Origin: Pollutimonas sp036675275
GTDB lineage: Bacteria > Pseudomonadota > Gammaproteobacteria > Burkholderiales > Burkholderiaceae_B
Length of the DNA stretch: 64,000 bases
Direction: 5' to 3'
Assembly (NCBI GenBank): GCA_036675275.1
Contig: JAKFFG010000006.1
Coordinates: 1 to 64,000 of the forward strand
In this document: in pieces, positions 8,415-16,823 of the stretch
Layout of the letters: every line of letters begins with the position of its first letter
How positions within the stretch are numbered: the stretch's first letter is position 1
Notes under the pieces: model-generated
What the model was told of the DNA's origin: nothing
What the model saw: the letters and a program-made list of their open reading frames with translations, nothing else
Database searches by the model: none
Program-made: the position numbers and the translations under genes

Positions 8415-8444
8415 TTGACAGGTCGGGCATTCAAAGGCTTAATA
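8415..8444 (+). promoter_or_regulatory. Possible promoter for the HU gene
   Basis: TTGACA (8415-8420) and TTAATA (8439-8444) are separated by 18 bp in the 270-bp gap between the terminator and the HU gene. It would give a leader of about 165 nt. A closer alternative with a TACAAT -10 near 8588 has no good -35. Confidence 0.4.
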
Positions 8445-8558
8445 CGCGGTAGTCAGCTGCGTGTGCTTCAAAAGCAGCACCGCCACCTGGTTGCGCCACC
8501 TCATGTCGGCTGGCAATACGATTCGCAAAAACCGCGTCACGTATTTTTCCATCAAGCG

Positions 8559-8587
8559 CCAAGTCAATCCTACTCGGATTAACTTGG
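8559..8587. repeat. Inverted repeat ahead of the HU gene
   Basis: CCAAGTCAATCC (8559-8570) and GGATTAACTTGG (8576-8587) form a 12-bp dyad with one mismatch around a five-base spacer. It ends 28 bp before the HU start codon and abuts a TACAAT. It could be an operator or a leader stem-loop. Confidence 0.5.
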
Positions 8588-8615
8588 CTACAATAATTTT
8601 TAGGGGTAATCCTTA

Positions 8616-8888
8616 ATGAACAAAACTGAGCTCATCGAACACATTTCCACCAAAGCAGATTTGTCGAAAGCAGACGCGGGCCGCGCGCTCGAAGCATTCA
8701 TCGGAGCCGTAAAAACAACACTAAAAAAGAAAGGCTCCGTGACCTTGGTTGGCTTTGGTACTTTCGCCGTTTCGGAACGCGCTGCACGCACCGGCCGCAA
8801 TCCCCGTACCGGCGAAGAGATCAAAATCAAGAAAGCCCGGGTACCCAAGTTCCGTCCTGGTAAAGCGCTTAAAGACGCGGTTAACTAA
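8616..8888 (+). CDS. hupB: HU family DNA-binding protein
   Basis: A 90-residue nucleoid protein. The sequence shows MNKTELIEHISTKADLSKA, the dimer helix AGRALEAFIGAVKTTL, VTLVGFGTFAV, and the DNA-binding arm RTGRNPRTGEEIKIKKA with the conserved RNP tip. It should bend and compact DNA non-specifically as a dimer. IHF-specific residues are not evident, so HU rather than IHF is called. GGGGTAA precedes the ATG. A dyad symmetry lies immediately upstream. Confidence 0.94.
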   Translation: MNKTELIEHISTKADLSKADAGRALEAFIGAVKTTLKKKGSVTLVGFGTFAVSERAARTGRNPRTGEEIKIKKARVPKFRPGKALKDAVN

Positions 8889-8899
8889 GCTGGCATTAG

Positions 8900-8928
8900 T
8901 TGCATTGGCAAACGCGCTAGGCTATAAT
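8900..8928 (+). promoter_or_regulatory. Sigma-70 promoter of tRNA-Val
   Basis: TTGCAT (8900-8905), a 17-bp spacer and a perfect TATAAT (8923-8928) lie about 48 bp before the tRNA. The initiation point would fall near 8935. Confidence 0.75.
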
Positions 8929-8975
8929 TCTGTCTTCGCGTTTTGCACCAAATAAGTGGTACCCGAGAAAACACC

Positions 8976-9051
8976 GGGTGCTTAGCTCAGTTGGTAGAGC
9001 GGCGCCCTTACAAGGCGTAGGTCACAGGTTCGAACCCTGTAGCACCCACCA
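8976..9051 (+). tRNA. tRNA-Val (TAC)
   Basis: A 76-nt tRNA with acceptor GGGTGCT/AGCACCC, D-arm TAGCTCAGTTGGTAGAGC, anticodon loop CTTACAA (TAC), T-loop GGTTCGAACC and an encoded CCA. Confidence 0.96.
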
Positions 9052-9078
9052 CTCATTTGCGGCAATATGCAGAAAATT

Positions 9079-9109
9079 AAGCACTTAAGGCGACTTAAGT
9101 GCTTTTTTT
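9079..9109 (+). terminator. Rho-independent terminator of tRNA-Val
   Basis: A perfect 11-bp stem, AAGCACTTAAG / CTTAAGTGCTT, is followed by a seven-T run. Confidence 0.93.
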
Positions 9110-9141
9110 GCGTTTCGGTCCGGCACCTTTGAGGAGGTCTT

Positions 9142-9510
9142 ATGCGACTAGACAAATGGCTGTGGGCAGCGCGGTTCTTCAAAACGCGGGGCTTGGCGGG
9201 TACCGCAATAGATGGCGGCAAGGTCAAGGTCAACGACGCCAATGCAAAACCGGCAAAGACACTTAAATTGGGCGACCGCTTGCAGATTCATGTTGGCGAC
9301 CAAAACTTTGATATTGAAGTTCTGGCTCTCAATGATCAGCGCCGACCTGCCCCCGAGGCAAGGCTGTTGTATGCCGAGACCGCTGAAAGCGTCGCTGAAC
9401 GCGCGCGGCAGGCTGAACTCAAAAAGCTGGCGCCGATGCTGCCCGGCGATCGGAAGGGGCGCCCCACCAAGCGGGACAGGCGAAAGCTCGAATCGTTTCA
9501 TGAAGAGTGA
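9142..9510 (+). CDS. hslR: Hsp15-like S4-domain RNA-binding protein
   Basis: A 122-residue heat-shock-type protein. The N-terminal S4 domain (MRLDKWLWAARFFKTR ... GGKVKVN, residues 1-60) is followed by a basic C-terminal extension, GDRKGRPTKRDRRKLESF. Hsp15 binds 50S subunits that carry stalled nascent chains and frees them for recycling. GAGGAGG is a strong ribosome-binding site. It is a single gene between the tRNA-Val terminator and the tonB operon. Confidence 0.92.
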   Translation: MRLDKWLWAARFFKTRGLAGTAIDGGKVKVNDANAKPAKTLKLGDRLQIHVGDQNFDIEVLALNDQRRPAPEARLLYAETAESVAERARQAELKKLAPMLPGDRKGRPTKRDRRKLESFHEE

Positions 9511-9613
9511 TATTGCGAATAGTTCGCATTTCTGATAATATTTTGCACTTGTTTTAATCAACAGCGTAACGCCTGTTCGGCGGCTGCGCCGTCCATACTT
9601 CAATTGCCTATCA

Positions 9614-10501
9614 ATGCCGCGTGCTCATGCTGAACCGAAGTCCCGCCCCGTGCTTATCAAAGTGGCCGGAGTCGCCGTTGCAGTGGGATTGCATCTGGCA
9701 GTGTTGGGCGCCGTGCTGTCCTCGCCTCCGGTCAAGCCCAAGATGGAGATGCCCGAAACGGTAGAGGTGCGTTTTGTTGAAATCGCGGAGGAAGTCGTCG
9801 ATGCCGCGGCCAATGTCGAAACTGAGCCGGAGCCGGTCCAGGAGGTCGCTGTCGCGGAACCTGAGCCGGAACCCGTCGTCGAACCTGAGCCTCCAGAGCC
9901 CGAACCCGAGCCTGTAATAGAGCCGGAACCTGAACCCGAGCCGGAACCCGTTGTCGAGCCCGAGCCCGAGCCCGAACCAGTCGTGGAACCTGAGCCCGAG
10001 GCCATAACCCCCGAGCCGCCTCCGGAGCCCAAGCCGGAGCCAAAACCCGAACCGAAACCAGAGCCTAAACCCAAACCTAAGCCCAAGCCTAAACCCAAAC
10101 CCAAGCCGGTAATCAAGGCGCCTGCGAAGCCGGTCACGCCGGTTGTGGCAGCGGCGCCAGCGGGCAAGGCAAGTGCACCGGCGGTGCCCAAGGCTCCTCC
10201 CGCACCGGTGGATCCGAATCGCCCGCGCATGATAGGCAAGGTGGACTATCTCGGAAAACGGCCCAACCCTGTGTACCCGCGCGTTTCCGAGCGCCGGGGC
10301 GAGCAGGGCCGTGTTGTGGTGCGTGTTTTGATCTCTGCGCAAGGCAGCGTGTTGAAGGCATCGGTAAGATCGTCTTCGGGCCACGAACGCCTGGATAAGG
10401 CTGCGGTGAAGGCGGCCAGTAGTGCTCGTTTCAAACCTTATACGGAAAACGGTATCGCCTATCAGGCCATGGCCGATATTCCTTTTGATTTTGTTTTATA
10501 G
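9614..10501 (+). CDS. tonB: Energy transducer TonB
   Basis: A 295-residue periplasm-spanning protein that couples the proton-motive force to outer-membrane receptors. A single N-terminal membrane anchor (about residues 14-36) is followed by a long Pro-rich linker. The linker first repeats Glu-Pro (about 70-135), then switches to Lys-Pro (about 136-165). The C-terminal TonB fold starts near NPVYPRVSERRGEQGRV and contains SSGHERLDKAAVKA and the terminal FDFVL. It is followed 11 bp later by exbB, so tonB-exbB-exbD is one operon. The upstream gap holds TGATAATATTTTGCA, at best a degenerate Fur box. Confidence 0.93.
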   Translation: MPRAHAEPKSRPVLIKVAGVAVAVGLHLAVLGAVLSSPPVKPKMEMPETVEVRFVEIAEEVVDAAANVETEPEPVQEVAVAEPEPEPVVEPEPPEPEPEPVIEPEPEPEPEPVVEPEPEPEPVVEPEPEAITPEPPPEPKPEPKPEPKPEPKPKPKPKPKPKPKPVIKAPAKPVTPVVAAAPAGKASAPAVPKAPPAPVDPNRPRMIGKVDYLGKRPNPVYPRVSERRGEQGRVVVRVLISAQGSVLKASVRSSSGHERLDKAAVKAASSARFKPYTENGIAYQAMADIPFDFVL

Positions 10502-10511
10502 GACATAACGA

Positions 10512-11351
10512 ATGTTGGATTTTCTTGATAGCGCCCTGCAGGTGATTGCCCAACTCGGCGATGTCCCGGCCGCAACGCAGGGTGCCGCGGCGGCATCCAG
10601 CACCACGGCGGCGGAAGCGGCTGGGGCTGGCGGCATGCTGCACTTCATTTCACAAAGCGATATCGTCGGAAAGACTTTGTTTGGCTTTCTTATCGTGATG
10701 TCGCTGACCAGTTGGTATCTGATCTTCGTCAAGACCTTCATCAACATCCGTATCGGTATGCGCTCGAAAAAGTTTCTGACTGAATTCTGGGCGGCCAGTT
10801 CGCTGGAACAGGTCGAGAATGAAATCGCCACGCACGGCGCCAACGAGCCATTTGCTCACTTGGCCATTCATGCAATTCATGCGCGCAACCATCATGCCAA
10901 ATATGGCGCGGTGAAACTGGAAGAAAAGGGCTCGACCGGCGCTTTCGTGACGCGCACCATACGCAAAGTCATCGACGAGGAAACGGCGCGCCTGGAAAAC
11001 GGCTTGACCATATTGGCTTCCATCGGCTCCACGGCGCCATTTGTGGGCCTGTTCGGTACGGTGTGGGGCGTCTATCATGCCTTGGTCGGTATCGGATTGT
11101 CCGATGGTGTAACCGTGAATCGCATCGCCGGCCCAGTGGGCGAAGCGCTCATCATGACAGGCCTGGGTCTGGCTGTGGCCATTCCAGCGGTGTTGGCGTA
11201 CAACGGTTTCGTACGCAGCAATCGCGTCTATTTGGCTCGGCTCGATGTTTTTGCGCACGATCTGTTCACGTTCCTTACCACGGGCCAGCAAGTATCGGAC
11301 TCGTCCAATAAAGCACGTCGCGTCGTGCTTGCCGCAAGCAAGGGTGAATAA
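10512..11351 (+). CDS. exbB: MotA/TolQ/ExbB proton channel protein
   Basis: A 279-residue inner-membrane protein with three transmembrane segments (about 43-70, 170-195 and 210-235). The conserved stretch ENGLTILASIGSTAPFVGLFGTVWGVYHAL and the GEALIMTGLGLAVAIPAVLAYN helix are typical of ExbB. With ExbD it forms the proton channel that energises TonB. The position directly after tonB favours ExbB over TolQ. The stop codon overlaps the exbD start by one base (TAATG). Confidence 0.93.
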   Translation: MLDFLDSALQVIAQLGDVPAATQGAAAASSTTAAEAAGAGGMLHFISQSDIVGKTLFGFLIVMSLTSWYLIFVKTFINIRIGMRSKKFLTEFWAASSLEQVENEIATHGANEPFAHLAIHAIHARNHHAKYGAVKLEEKGSTGAFVTRTIRKVIDEETARLENGLTILASIGSTAPFVGLFGTVWGVYHALVGIGLSDGVTVNRIAGPVGEALIMTGLGLAVAIPAVLAYNGFVRSNRVYLARLDVFAHDLFTFLTTGQQVSDSSNKARRVVLAASKGE

Positions 11352-11827
11352 TGGCATTCGGAAGCTTTGACAACAAAGGGGCAAGCCATACGGTTTCCGA
11401 GATCAATATGGTCCCGCTTATCGATGTGATGCTGGTGCTGCTGGTGATATTCATCATTACTGCACCGTTGCTCAGTCACTCCATCAAGATCAACGTGCCT
11501 CAGGCGTCGTCGCAGCCGGTAGAGCAAGAACCCAAGACCATAGACCTTGCCGTGGACGCCCATGGGCAGATGTTCTGGAACGAACAACCGGTTACCGGCG
11601 ATGATCTCACCCAGAGATTCGCTGCCGAAGCGGCCCTCGATCCTCAGCCCGAAGTGCGTATCCGGGCCGACCTGAATACGCGTTACGAGGTTCTTGCGCA
11701 GGTAATGAGCAGCGCCAGGGCGGCGGGTTTGAAGCGGCTGGGGTTCATTACGCGGCCTGGCTCCACTGATGCCCAAGCGGCCGATCCCGACAGCACAGGC
11801 GCGGCGCCAACGCCCGCAGCCAATTAA
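11351..11827 (+). CDS. exbD: Biopolymer transport protein ExbD/TolR
   Basis: A 158-residue protein with one N-terminal membrane helix carrying the essential aspartate in INMVPLIDVMLVLLVIFII (about residue 26). The periplasmic domain follows, and an Ala/Pro/Thr-rich tail extends past the usual end. It is the partner of ExbB in the TonB motor. Translation is probably coupled to exbB through the one-base overlap. Confidence 0.93.
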   Translation: MAFGSFDNKGASHTVSEINMVPLIDVMLVLLVIFIITAPLLSHSIKINVPQASSQPVEQEPKTIDLAVDAHGQMFWNEQPVTGDDLTQRFAAEAALDPQPEVRIRADLNTRYEVLAQVMSSARAAGLKRLGFITRPGSTDAQAADPDSTGAAPTPAAN

Positions 11828-11931
11828 CAGCGGCCGGTTACGGCGCTAAGCCGCTTGTCAGGGTTGTAACTGCGGCGGCTAAATCACTGCGCGACGATAA
11901 AACCCGAGTGGCTTCGATATAGAATTGCGGT

Positions 11932-12606
11932 ATGAGAGTACTAGTTATCGAAGACGACGCGACCTTGGGCCATGCCTTGCAGGAATTTCTGGTCGAACAA
12001 GGCTATGCGGTCGATTGGCTGCAAGATGGCGATCAGGTGCTGGGCGCGGTAACCGGGCAAAACTACGACTTGCTTTTGCTGGATCTGAACTTGCCGGGTC
12101 AAAGCGGCCTGGACATCCTTCAAAAGCTGCGCGCCGGCAATCACCAGGTTCCCGTCCTCATTCTTACCGCGCGCGATGGTATTGAAGACCGCGTTGCCGG
12201 CCTGGATGCGGGTGCCGACGACTACGTCACCAAACCTTTCGAACTGGCCGAACTCGCGGCGCGCGTGCGCGCCTTTGGCCGCAGGCGTACCGGTCAGGCG
12301 CAGCCTTATATCGAAGCGGGCCCCTTGCAGTTTGACACCGTGGGCCGCGAAGTTCGCGTCAATGGCGAACGCATTTCACTATCGGTGCGTGAGTTGTCTG
12401 TGCTGGAAATGCTCATGGCGCGTGTGGGACGGGTGGTCACCAAGCGACAAATCGTCAATTCACTTTCAGCCTGGGACGCCGACTTCAGCGAGAACGCCGT
12501 TGAAGTTTATGTCTATCGCCTGCGTAAAAGGTTGGAGGGTACCGGCGCAGGCATACAGACCGTGCGCGGCTTCGGCTATCTGCTCGAAGTTGAAAGTGCC
12601 ACCTGA
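11932..12606 (+). CDS. OmpR-family response regulator
   Basis: A 224-residue regulator. The receiver domain (1-115) has acidic residues EDD at 7-9, phospho-acceptor D51 in LLLLDLNLPG, and the switch lysine in DDYVTKPF. The C-terminal winged helix (about 125-220) contains LSVRELSVLEMLM and VEVYVYRLRKRL. It is closest in feel to the QseB/TctD/PmrA branch. It should act on transcription after phosphorylation by the histidine kinase encoded next. The two genes are adjacent or overlap slightly. Confidence 0.9.
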   Translation: MRVLVIEDDATLGHALQEFLVEQGYAVDWLQDGDQVLGAVTGQNYDLLLLDLNLPGQSGLDILQKLRAGNHQVPVLILTARDGIEDRVAGLDAGADDYVTKPFELAELAARVRAFGRRRTGQAQPYIEAGPLQFDTVGREVRVNGERISLSVRELSVLEMLMARVGRVVTKRQIVNSLSAWDADFSENAVEVYVYRLRKRLEGTGAGIQTVRGFGYLLEVESAT

Positions 12607-12622
12607 CTCCAAAAGCCGATTG

Positions 12623-13687
12623 ATGCCGCGCGGTTCGCTGGCACGTCATCTCGTTCTTCGCTTGCTGCCGGCTGTCATCGTGTTGGTACTGCTCGATTTG
12701 AGCGCGACCTGGGTCATGACACGCAAGATGACCATGGAAGAATGGCTGCTGCGCGACATTTTCTGGACTATGGTCCTCAGCCAGGTCATGCTGGTTTCCG
12801 TCTTCGCATGGGTTCTGATCTCGGGCGTGCGCTCGGGGCTGGCTTCGGTCAACCGGCTTTCCCAGGAGATCAGCCAACGCTCGATCGACGACCTGCAAGC
12901 CCTGGATACCACTGGATTACCTTCCGAAGTGGCGCCCATGGTCTCTCACGTAAATGACTTGTTGCTGCGTCTGGATGATTCCATGCAGGCGCAGAAGCGT
13001 TTCATCGGTCACGCCGCGCATCAGTTGCGCACGCCCTTGGCAGGGCTGAAGCTCGAGTCCGAACTCATGCTGACGAGACAGCTTCCCGATGATGTCCGCG
13101 AGCGGGCCGAACGCATCAAGACGGTCACCGATCGCATGATACGCCTGGGTCAGCAGTTGCTGGTGCTGGCGCGCGCGGATTCATCGACCCGCCCGCAGGA
13201 CAGCTTCGTACGCCGAGATCTGTGCGACTGGGTCCGGAATAGCGGCGCCGAATGGATACCTGCCGCACGGGCAAAGCGAGTGGATATACAGCTGGTCGCT
13301 CCCGATGAGCCGGTTTGGGTCGACGTAGATGCATTATTGCTTGAAGAATTGTTGAGCAATCTGATCGATAATGCGCTGCGCTATGGCGTGGGAGCCAGCA
13401 CCATCACATTGCGCGTGGCCCCGAATCCGCCGTCGCTGACGGTGGAGGACGACGGACCGGGAATCGATCCGGAAGACAGTGGTCGCGTGTTCGAAGCCTT
13501 CTACCGCTCATCCCGGGCCGGCGCGGGCGGCTCCGGCCTGGGACTTGCTATTGTTCGCGAAATTGCGCGGGCTCACGGCGGCTGGTGGAATCTGACAAGC
13601 CGCCCGGCGTTTCCGGGCACCCGTATAACCGTTGTATTTCCCGGCCCGCGCATCGGTGCGAAGCTCAGAAGACAAGAACACCAATGA
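12623..13687 (+). CDS. Sensor histidine kinase
   Basis: A 354-residue inner-membrane kinase with two membrane helices (about 11-33 and 48-68) and almost no periplasmic loop, so it probably senses within the membrane or cytoplasm. A HAMP-like linker precedes the H box HAAHQLRTPLAGL with phospho-acceptor H133. The N box LLSNLIDNALRY and the G boxes EDDGPGI and GSGLGLAIV follow. The ATG at 12623 is used; an in-frame GTG at 12596 would overlap the regulator gene and is also possible. Its TGA overlaps the kup ATG (ATGA). Confidence 0.9.
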   Translation: MPRGSLARHLVLRLLPAVIVLVLLDLSATWVMTRKMTMEEWLLRDIFWTMVLSQVMLVSVFAWVLISGVRSGLASVNRLSQEISQRSIDDLQALDTTGLPSEVAPMVSHVNDLLLRLDDSMQAQKRFIGHAAHQLRTPLAGLKLESELMLTRQLPDDVRERAERIKTVTDRMIRLGQQLLVLARADSSTRPQDSFVRRDLCDWVRNSGAEWIPAARAKRVDIQLVAPDEPVWVDVDALLLEELLSNLIDNALRYGVGASTITLRVAPNPPSLTVEDDGPGIDPEDSGRVFEAFYRSSRAGAGGSGLGLAIVREIARAHGGWWNLTSRPAFPGTRITVVFPGPRIGAKLRRQEHQ

Positions 13688-15585
13688 ATAGTGCATCAAT
13701 GGACCCAGGACATGTGAAACCGGGCGCAACGCCTACGGCGGCTATTATGCTGGGCGCTTTGGGCGTCGTGTACGGCGACATCGGAACCAGTCCGCTGTAT
13801 ACCATCAAGGCGGCGCTGGCGCGGCTGGAGAACCCCGGCGAGGCGGAGGTCCTGGGCCTGCTGTCGTTGTTGTTCTGGATGCTGATGATGGTTGTTTCGC
13901 TCAAGTACATAACCATTATGCTGCGCGCGGACAATCGGGGCGAGGGCGGTACGCTGGCATTGATGGAGCTTGCGCTTCGAGGAGTAAAAGGCCCTCGAAG
14001 ATGGCGGCTGATGGTGTTGGGCCTTATCGGCGCCTGTCTCTTTTATGGGGACAGCATGGTGACACCGGCTATTTCCGTGCTGTCGGCGATGGAGGGTATT
14101 GTGCTCGTATCGCCCGCGCTGGAGCGGTGGGTAGTACCGGCGGCCGTTGTTGTCCTGGCCGGACTGTTCATGATCCAGTCGCGGGGAACCGGCGCGGTGG
14201 GCAAGCTTTTTGGTCCCGTCATGCTCGTCTGGTTCCTTACGCTGGGAGGGCTGGGCGCCTGGCGCATCGTGCTCGAACCGGGTGTGCTGCGGGCCCTGAA
14301 TCCAATGTGGGCCTATGCTTTCATTGCCAACGCGCCCTGGGAAATTTTCTTGCTGTTGGGCGCTATCGTGCTGGCGCTCACGGGCGCGGAAACCATCTAC
14401 GCCGATATGGGCCATTTCGGCCGCTCCGCCATCCGGCGTGTATGGTTCGGAGCAGTGCTCCCTGCACTGGTTCTCTGCTACTTTGGACAAGGCGCTGTCA
14501 TTCTGGCCGACCCTTCAACCGTCAAGAACCCCTTCTTTCACCTGGCCCCGGCGTGGGCGCTTGTGCCTTTGGTCGGTTTGGCCACGATGGCGACGATTAT
14601 TGCATCGCAATCGGTGATCTCCGGCGCATTTTCGGTTACTCGGCAGGCTGTACAGCTGGGATTCTGGCCGCGCATGGTCATTTTGCATACTTCGGCGCGC
14701 GAGGAAGGGCAGATATACTTGCCGCGGGTGAATATATTGCTGTTTATTGCTGTGCTGGTGCTGGTTCTTGCCTTTCAATCTTCGGAAGGGCTGGCCCACG
14801 CGTATGGCTTCGCCGTCACAGGCACCATGCTTATGACATCGTTGCTGGCATTTGCCGTTCTGCCGCGCCATGCAAAAGGATCCAGGCGCTTGCTATGGCT
14901 GATCCTGATAAGTGTCTTCCTCATCATGGACGTTTTGTTGTTCTCGTCCAACGCGCTGAAAATTCATGATGGCGGCTGGGTCCCCTTGCTGGTGGGCGCT
15001 TGCCTGCTGACGTTGATGATCACCTGGAAGCAGGGCCGCCAGACCATGCACGACACCCTGGCCGGAGACCAGCAGCCGCTCAAGACATTTATGGAAGCAT
15101 TGGAAGAATATCCGCCGACTCGCGTGCCGGGGACCGCCGTCTTTATGAGCATGATCGTCAATACGGTGCCGCCTGCCCTGTTGCACAATCTCAAGCACAA
15201 CAAAATATTGCATGAACAGGCGTTGTTCTTGACTGTGGAAAGCGCCGATGTTCCGTATGTGCCGTTCAGCGAGCGTTACCAACTCGAGCGATTAAGCCGC
15301 AGCGGCTGGCAGGCGGTGGCGCGTTGGGGTTTCAAGCAGGAGCCCAACGTGCCGCAAGTACTGGAACAGATAGCCGAAGAACACCCCGAATTGAATCTGG
15401 ACCCCATGCAAACCTCGTACTTCCTGTCGCGTCAAACGGTTATTGTCCGGCGCAAGCTGCCGTGGTATACGACGTGGCGTCGTCATTTGTTTGCTTTCAT
15501 GTCCCGCAACGCCAGCCGTACCACCCGCTTCTACAAAATCCCTCCTAACAGAGTTGTAGAAATGGGCATGCAGATGGAACTGTAG
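13684..15585 (+). CDS. kup: Potassium uptake transporter Kup
   Basis: A 633-residue K+/H+ symporter of the KUP/HAK/KT family. It begins with the hallmark ALGVVYGDIGTSPLYTIKAAL. About twelve membrane helices follow (for example VLGLIGACLFYGDSMVTPAISVLSA and GAIVLALTGAETIYADMGHFG), then a cytoplasmic C-terminal domain of about 150 residues. Such transporters work as low-affinity K+ uptake systems, often at low pH. The start overlaps the kinase stop by four bases, which implies translational coupling to the two-component system. Confidence 0.94.
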   Translation: MNSASMDPGHVKPGATPTAAIMLGALGVVYGDIGTSPLYTIKAALARLENPGEAEVLGLLSLLFWMLMMVVSLKYITIMLRADNRGEGGTLALMELALRGVKGPRRWRLMVLGLIGACLFYGDSMVTPAISVLSAMEGIVLVSPALERWVVPAAVVVLAGLFMIQSRGTGAVGKLFGPVMLVWFLTLGGLGAWRIVLEPGVLRALNPMWAYAFIANAPWEIFLLLGAIVLALTGAETIYADMGHFGRSAIRRVWFGAVLPALVLCYFGQGAVILADPSTVKNPFFHLAPAWALVPLVGLATMATIIASQSVISGAFSVTRQAVQLGFWPRMVILHTSAREEGQIYLPRVNILLFIAVLVLVLAFQSSEGLAHAYGFAVTGTMLMTSLLAFAVLPRHAKGSRRLLWLILISVFLIMDVLLFSSNALKIHDGGWVPLLVGACLLTLMITWKQGRQTMHDTLAGDQQPLKTFMEALEEYPPTRVPGTAVFMSMIVNTVPPALLHNLKHNKILHEQALFLTVESADVPYVPFSERYQLERLSRSGWQAVARWGFKQEPNVPQVLEQIAEEHPELNLDPMQTSYFLSRQTVIVRRKLPWYTTWRRHLFAFMSRNASRTTRFYKIPPNRVVEMGMQMEL

Positions 15586-15592
15586 TCAGCCC

Positions 15593-16129
15593 TTAATTGG
15601 GGCCCGTGCCCGGGATTGTTTCCGGTGGGACTGGCGTGAGAGTGGGGGCCGGCACAACGGCAGGTGGATTCGGCGTGAGTCCTGGCGCCGGAACCGTTCC
15701 GGGAGCGGGCGTGGGCGTTCCCGTGGTGGTGATGGTCGTTTCACGCAGCACACCGCCGCCGCCAACGCTGCCCTCCTTGGTGGTGCCTACACCCGACATT
15801 TGCAACATGCATTCGTCCCGCTGGTCCAGGGGCAGGGCATTGCATCTTGCCTTTTCGTTTTCACCATAGGCTTGCTGATTTCCATTGTTCAAGCGGTTGC
15901 GGCTGGCTTCATCACGGGCGGCGCCCGCTTCGCGTATGCAGGTGGGCTTGTCCTGATTAGTTTGACCGGCGTTGCAACGGGCAATATCTGTTTTGTATCG
16001 CGCTTCGATTTCAGCCGCGCTCATGGAGCCACCGGAACCCGCCGCCATCGCCATAGGGGCAGCTAGGCAGGCTCCCAGGGCACATGCCGCCAATGTGCGG
16101 GAAGAGAATATTCTCGATCGAGTATGCAT
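15593..16129 (-). CDS. Secreted protein of unknown function
   Basis: A 178-residue protein with a cleavable signal peptide (MHTRSRIF, hydrophobic core LAACALGACLAAPMAMA, cleavage near residue 33). The mature N-terminal half has SAAEIEARYKTDIARCNAGQ and further cysteines at CIREAG, ARCNAL and ECMLQM, suggesting disulfide-bonded helices. The last 55 residues are Pro/Thr/Gly-rich and probably disordered. AAGGAG lies well placed before the ATG at 16129. I do not recognise the family. It converges on kup with an 8-bp gap. Confidence 0.75.
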   Translation of the reverse strand: MHTRSRIFSSRTLAACALGACLAAPMAMAAGSGGSMSAAEIEARYKTDIARCNAGQTNQDKPTCIREAGAARDEASRNRLNNGNQQAYGENEKARCNALPLDQRDECMLQMSGVGTTKEGSVGGGGVLRETTITTTGTPTPAPGTVPAPGLTPNPPAVVPAPTLTPVPPETIPGTGPN

Positions 16130-16209
16130 CGTGGATGTACTCCTTGTTGAATTTGTTATTCGACCCAGCAAGCAACGTACCTGAAGAGTAGGACGAAAGG
16201 CCTCTTGCA

Positions 16210-16545
16210 CTACTCGCCGTCCTGCTCCTTCTGCGCCACGCGAAGCTTGCGCCGGATGGCGGCGCGCATCAGGAGCATGGTGGATACCGGTGCGGTAATG
16301 ACCAGGAAGACCGTAAGCAGTATCTGATGAACGACAATTCGTTCTTCGAGCGTGGAGCTCACCAGGATCGAAGCCATCACCATACCGAAGACGCCCAGTG
16401 TGTTGCCCAGCGTGGGTGCGTGGATGCGGCGGTAAAACTGATTCAGGCGCAACAGGCCTATTGAGCCTGTCAGCGTTAGCAGGCCGCTGATGACGAGGAA
16501 TAGGGACGCCGGGACGGCGATCCAGATCGGCAGTGTATCCATCAT
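16210..16545 (-). CDS. mnhG: Mrp antiporter subunit G
   Basis: A 111-residue membrane protein with three predicted helices. TGSIGLLRLNQFYRRIHAPTLGNTLG is the signature of MnhG/MrpG/PhaG. It is the last gene of the seven-subunit-type Mrp operon, and its start overlaps the mnhF stop by four bases. The subunit is required for assembly of the cation/proton antiporter complex. Confidence 0.92.
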   Translation of the reverse strand: MMDTLPIWIAVPASLFLVISGLLTLTGSIGLLRLNQFYRRIHAPTLGNTLGVFGMVMASILVSSTLEERIVVHQILLTVFLVITAPVSTMLLMRAAIRRKLRVAQKEQDGE

Positions 16546-16823
16546 GGTTCAATGACCTCCCCTCGCAACAGGAATTTGGCCATGGCGACCGTGCTTACAA
16601 AGCCAAAAATACTGATCAATAGGGCAATGTCGAAATAGGAACTGGAGTTGAACTGCAGGCCCAGGACAAGCAGAATAAGCATTCCGTTGATATACATGGT
16701 GTCTAACGCGAGCACGCGGTCCGACGCGGTTGGTCCACGCAATAAACGCAAGGTCGCGCATCCCAGGGATAGCACGAAACAGCCAAGTGCGAAGTCTGCG
16801 GCCCAATAGATAAGATTGCTCAT
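16542..16823 (-). CDS. mnhF: Mrp antiporter subunit F
   Basis: A 93-residue protein with three membrane helices. RLLRGPTASDRVLALDTMYINGM is the conserved MnhF/PhaF motif with the functional aspartate. It overlaps mnhE and mnhG by four bases each. Confidence 0.92.
   Translation of the reverse strand: MSNLIYWAADFALGCFVLSLGCATLRLLRGPTASDRVLALDTMYINGMLILLVLGLQFNSSSYFDIALLISIFGFVSTVAMAKFLLRGEVIEP

Noticed and set aside
9520..9560. Fur box before tonB
   Set aside because: Only TGATAATATTTTGCA resembles the consensus, and the dyad is poor. It is mentioned with tonB but not listed as a site.
9611..10384. Long Gly/Arg- and Gly/Ser-rich minus-strand frames opposite tonB
   Set aside because: They mirror the Glu-Pro and Lys-Pro codon repeats of tonB. 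Low-complexity shadows remain open by composition only.
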